DNA of 24,953 nt. Origin: Pararoseburia sp963661325. Its GTDB lineage: Bacteria; Bacillota; Clostridia; Lachnospirales; Lachnospiraceae. Within the stretch, counting starts at the first letter, position 1; each line of letters opens with the position of its first letter. Shown in pieces: positions 22,134-24,953 of the stretch. The notes below the pieces were generated by a model that saw nothing but the letters and a program-made list of their open reading frames with translations, made no database searches and was not told where the DNA came from. The stretch covers positions 1 to 24,953 of the forward strand of contig CAVLBP010000024.1 in assembly GCA_963661325.1 (NCBI GenBank), given 5' to 3'. The position numbers and the translations under genes were made by a program.

Positions 22134-23492
22134 TTAAATTGCCAGAAGATTCTTGATCGCTTCCATGTAGATCAAGACGGATTCTTCCATGCCGGATACT
22201 AAGATATACTCATCCGCACCATGGATGCGATAATCCACGCCCAATTTCTCCGGTCCAAAGGCAATGATGTTCTTTAAGGACTTGGCGTAAGTACCGCCAC
22301 CGATGACCATAGGCTGATTTTCGCTGTCCCCGGTCACATCCACATATGCCTTGTAAAGAGCCTCTACCAGCGGAGATTCTCTTGGGAAGAAAAGAGGATC
22401 ACCGATCTCAAGGATCTCAATACGTCCGTTTTCATCTTCCAGATGTTCCTGACACATCTTCCGTACCTGGTCAGCCTTTAAGGTCACAGGCACACGGATA
22501 TCAATAGTGCAGGAAATGACACCTTCCTCAGTCTTAACGATACCATTGCAGAAGGTAAGATCTCCGTACTCGTCTGCAAACTTGAGTCCCACACCTGCGC
22601 CGTCACATGCCGTGCCTAAATGGCTATTGTAGAAGGTCACAAAATCATCCACAAAGCCTGCCTCTGCCAGACACTGACAAGTAACTCCTGCTGCATTGAC
22701 ACCCAGTGTCGGTGTGGATGCGTGCGCCGGCAAACCCTTGGCAAAGATCGTGATCGTATCGTCTTCCTGACTCGCCTTGTATTCCTGTAGGTCTGTCTCT
22801 GCCAGAGCCTTTTCCAGACGGTCTTTCAAGCCATCCTCTGCCGGGATCACGGTCGTGCAGGAATCACATACCGCATTTGATACAAAGCCGCCATTCATGG
22901 AAATGATCTTGGTATTCTTGGAATATGCCATCATGGACATATGTCCCTTTTCCCCATGAATGCACGGGTAACTTGCATCCGGTGTAAAGCCGCAGGAGAG
23001 TTCTTCTTCGACCTCATTGTAATGCTCCATACATTTGGATCCGGTCTCCTCGTTGCATCCCATGATAAGACGCACGCGCTTATTCAACTTGACGCCCGAA
23101 TCACGCAGGATTTTCATGGCATATAGTGCCTCAATGACCGGTCCCTTATCGTCTGTCGTTCCACGACCATAGATGTAGTCGCCATCACGCGTCAGGGTAA
23201 AAGGATCATATGTCCAGTCGCCGCCGGTGGGAACCACATCCAGGTGTCCTGCAATACCGACGATCTCATCCCCCTCGCCCATTTCTGCATAACCACAGTA
23301 GTTGTCGAGATTGACGGTACGAAATCCCAGTCCTTCTGCGATCTCAAGTCCCACACGAAGTGCCTCTGCCGGTCCCTCGCCAAAAGGCTTTCCTTCCTTT
23401 GCCCCCGCCAACTGTGAATCAATGGCAACCAGTTTGCCAAGATTTTCTATCATTTCTTCTGATAATCCATGAATCTGTTCTTTGATATCCAT
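22134..23492 (-). CDS. pepV: M20-family dipeptidase, PepV/Sapep type
   Basis: This is a cytoplasmic metallodipeptidase of 452 residues that cleaves dipeptides, close to the length of PepV. The metal and catalytic residues are in place: AGHLDVVP (His83, Asp85), GRGTTDDKGP with the bridging Asp115, NEET (Glu148-Glu149) and the late His in YRIHGADEYI. The spacing of His83 to Asp115 (32) equals that from His87 to Asp119 in Lactobacillus PepV as I recall it. The ATG at 23492 follows TTGGAGGACATT, an excellent site, while the frame remains open for 31 more codons through the promoter. It is a single-gene unit, divergent from the LanC-like gene, and no convincing terminator was found after its stop. 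Confidence 0.93.
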   Translation of the reverse strand: MDIKEQIHGLSEEMIENLGKLVAIDSQLAGAKEGKPFGEGPAEALRVGLEIAEGLGFRTVNLDNYCGYAEMGEGDEIVGIAGHLDVVPTGGDWTYDPFTLTRDGDYIYGRGTTDDKGPVIEALYAMKILRDSGVKLNKRVRLIMGCNEETGSKCMEHYNEVEEELSCGFTPDASYPCIHGEKGHMSMMAYSKNTKIISMNGGFVSNAVCDSCTTVIPAEDGLKDRLEKALAETDLQEYKASQEDDTITIFAKGLPAHASTPTLGVNAAGVTCQCLAEAGFVDDFVTFYNSHLGTACDGAGVGLKFADEYGDLTFCNGIVKTEEGVISCTIDIRVPVTLKADQVRKMCQEHLEDENGRIEILEIGDPLFFPRESPLVEALYKAYVDVTGDSENQPMVIGGGTYAKSLKNIIAFGPEKLGVDYRIHGADEYILVSGMEESVLIYMEAIKNLLAI

Positions 23493-23519
23493 AATGTCCT
23501 CCAAGTTTTTGATAGACAC

Positions 23520-23528
23520 AGTATAGCA
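23520..23528 (-). promoter_or_regulatory. Extended -10 promoter of the dipeptidase gene
   Basis: TGCTATACT (23528-23520) lies 28 bases before the dipeptidase ATG. The nearest -35-like box, TTGAGA, is only 14 bases upstream, so recognition probably rests on the TGn extension. Confidence 0.6.
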
Positions 23529-23563
23529 CACTTTTCTGATCTCAACTTCTTTTCTGAAAATTC

Positions 23564-23592
23564 TTGACAGAATATTCCACACCATATATAAT
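23564..23592 (+). promoter_or_regulatory. Consensus promoter of the LanC-like gene
   Basis: TTGACA (23564-23569) and TATAAT (23587-23592) are exactly 17 bases apart, a perfect housekeeping promoter ending 60 bases before the LanC-like ATG. It is back to back with the dipeptidase promoter. Confidence 0.88.
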
Positions 23593-23627
23593 CTCCTTAT
23601 ATTTCATACTTTTTCAATAGGAATTAT

Positions 23628-23648
23628 ATGAATGCTGAAAGCAGGTGA
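23628..23648 (+). other. Six-codon open frame ahead of the LanC-like gene
   Basis: After AGGAATT comes ATG and five more codons (MNAESR), then TGA, four bases before the LanC-like ATG. Its last codons contain the AGGTG that should be the ribosome site of the next gene, so translation of the two could be coupled. It may equally be chance. Confidence 0.2.
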
Positions 23649-23652
23649 TTTT

Positions 23653-24953
23653 ATGCAGAAAACAGACGCCATACTGGATCAGTTTTCTCCTGATTTTTTA
23701 TCAGGCTTTTTCTCAGGAAGAGATAACGACAAAATAGAACTCTTACCATATATCGAGCAGACCGTAAGATGGCTCGATCAATATGAACATACGACGGCAG
23801 AGGGTCTTTACTGGGATGTCTGTCCCGGTCTGGAAAATGATGCAGATCAGGTTCTGACTTCGCCTTACAGTCTCTATGGCGGCAGCACCGGGATCGCCCT
23901 CTTTTTTCTCCGGCTTTATCGGGTGACGGAAGATGAAATTTATCTGGCAAAGGCCAGAAAAGGATTGGATCATGTCATAGCCCATGCTCCGTTTGATGCA
24001 CTTTTTGAGCAAAATGGGGAAGGGACACTTCTTGGTATTCCCGGCGGTCTGATGAATGGACCATGTGGCATCGCATATGTCGCCTATCTTTTATACGAAA
24101 CAACGCAGGAATCCCGTTATCTGGAATACGCCAAGGATGTAAGCGAACATCTGCTCTCGCTTGCCAAATACGATGAGCAGGATCGTATCTATTGGAGTGG
24201 TGCCATCGGTATTCTTTCAGACGGTGGACTCCTGCTCTATCTCATATGGTTATATGAAAAGACAGGAACGAAAGCCTATCTGGATGCAGCCACATCCGGC
24301 GGTCAATATCTGCTTTCCCGGGCAGATGCAGCAGAAGTCGGTTACCGTTGGGAAGCCATGGACAGCCTTGCCTTCGGTTTAGGAGAACATGGTTACTTTC
24401 CCGGTTTCTTCTATGGCACTGCCGGAACTGCCTATATTCTTGCCAAGCTGTATGAACATACACAATGTGCTGATTTTTTGGAGTATGCCAAAGGCGGAGC
24501 GGCTTACATCATGGCAATCGCAGACACCAATCAGGCAAAGACAGCCGCACTGGTTCGCTACAACGACCCCTATTTTCCCAATCTGCATTATCTGGGTGTA
24601 TGTCAGGGTCCCATCGGTACAGCCCGACTCTTTTACCAGTTGTACCGCGTGACCGGAGAATCCCTTTACTCTGACTGGGTCTTATGCCTGACAGATGGCA
24701 TTTTAGCCAGCGGTGCACCTTTCGTTCATTCGCCCGGCTACTGGCATACCTATTGTTACTGCTGCGGCTCTGCCGGCATGATCGAACATTTTCTGGCAAT
24801 CTATCAGGAGAATGGCGATAGGAAATACCTTGATGCTGCTACCGCTTCGGTACAGGCATTACTTGGCGATTCCACCTACGACACAGCAACGGACACACGC
24901 TGCTGGCACAGTGCCTGGAATCGACACGCTCCCGATGAAGTAGCCCCATGGAG
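23653..24953 (+). CDS. LanC-like cyclase/toroid protein with Cys-Cys-Gly zinc site (3' end outside window)
   Basis: The 433 visible residues form repeated helical hairpins of the alpha/alpha toroid seen in lanthionine cyclases (LanC, LanM C-terminus, LANCL). The repeats carry a Gly-rich turn followed by an aromatic helix: SLYGGSTGIALFFLRLY, GLMNGPCGIAYVAYLLY, GAIGILSDGG, FFYGTAGTAYILAKLY, GVCQGPIGTARLFYQLY and YCCGSAGMIEHFLAIY. The probable zinc ligands are Cys317 (VCQG) and Cys370-Cys371 (CCG). Ordinary LanC proteins have Cys-His-Gly at the second site, while the ProcM-type LanM enzymes have Cys-Cys-Gly. AGGTG precedes the ATG, and the frame runs open to the window edge. No dehydratase domain precedes it, so it is a stand-alone protein. 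No LanB, transporter or precursor gene is seen on this side. It could also be a six-hairpin glycosidase relative, but the GxxG/Cys pattern argues for LanC. Confidence 0.82.
   Translation, partial: MQKTDAILDQFSPDFLSGFFSGRDNDKIELLPYIEQTVRWLDQYEHTTAEGLYWDVCPGLENDADQVLTSPYSLYGGSTGIALFFLRLYRVTEDEIYLAKARKGLDHVIAHAPFDALFEQNGEGTLLGIPGGLMNGPCGIAYVAYLLYETTQESRYLEYAKDVSEHLLSLAKYDEQDRIYWSGAIGILSDGGLLLYLIWLYEKTGTKAYLDAATSGGQYLLSRADAAEVGYRWEAMDSLAFGLGEHGYFPGFFYGTAGTAYILAKLYEHTQCADFLEYAKGGAAYIMAIADTNQAKTAALVRYNDPYFPNLHYLGVCQGPIGTARLFYQLYRVTGESLYSDWVLCLTDGILASGAPFVHSPGYWHTYCYCCGSAGMIEHFLAIYQENGDRKYLDAATASVQALLGDSTYDTATDTRCWHSAWNRHAPDEVAPW

Noticed and set aside
1..24953. CRISPR arrays, insertion sequences, tRNA or rRNA genes, phage or conjugation genes
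   Set aside because: I found no spaced direct repeats, transposase motifs, terminal inverted repeats, cloverleaf candidates or phage-like proteins.

Overview
The window looks like chromosome of a gut-type Firmicute, most likely a Lachnospiraceae/Clostridia member. This is an inference from strong AGGAGG-type ribosome sites, near-perfect TTGACA-N17-TATAAT promoters, U-tailed hairpin terminators, a CsoR copper operon, a Sapep/PepV-type dipeptidase, a sugar ABC operon with a medium-chain dehydrogenase, and a LanC-like gene. All genes except the last lie on the minus strand. I see no tRNA, rRNA, CRISPR, insertion sequence or phage gene.

Layout, read along the minus strand from right to left. (a) 22134-23492 is an M20 dipeptidase, divergent from a plus-strand LanC-like gene (23653 to the window end, incomplete). 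(b) 22005-20267 holds a membrane acyltransferase followed by a membrane-anchored SGNH protein, which looks like OatA in two pieces. (c) 20243-16183 holds an AraC-type regulator, a 176-base leader with three hairpins, a fucose/arabinose-type isomerase and a xylulokinase, which together read as an isomerise-then-phosphorylate sugar module. (d) 16088-14591 holds a HAD phosphatase and an orphan LarE-type sulfur transferase. (e) 14398-13907 is an isolated DUF2798-type membrane protein between terminators. (f) 13767-10170 holds a rhodanese/TtcA-like fusion, a MATE exporter and a PfkB kinase resembling KDG kinase. (g) 10000-4745 is a copper operon with csoR and copA, followed by an aminotransferase and a GT2-TPR glycosyltransferase, closed by tandem terminators. 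(h) 4501-1 holds a zinc dehydrogenase, a sugar-binding lipoprotein, a permease broken by a frameshift, and a two-domain ATPase cut by the window edge.

The observations most worth a second look are these. The LanC-like protein has a Cys-Cys-Gly zinc site where Cys-His-Gly is usual. The CopA carries a C-terminal CopZ-like domain with its own well-placed ribosome site, so one gene may make both pump and chaperone. The CsoR operator forms the spacer of the csoR promoter. The isomerase-kinase pair has a structured leader. The sugar permease is disrupted, which would disable its transporter unless it is a sequence error.
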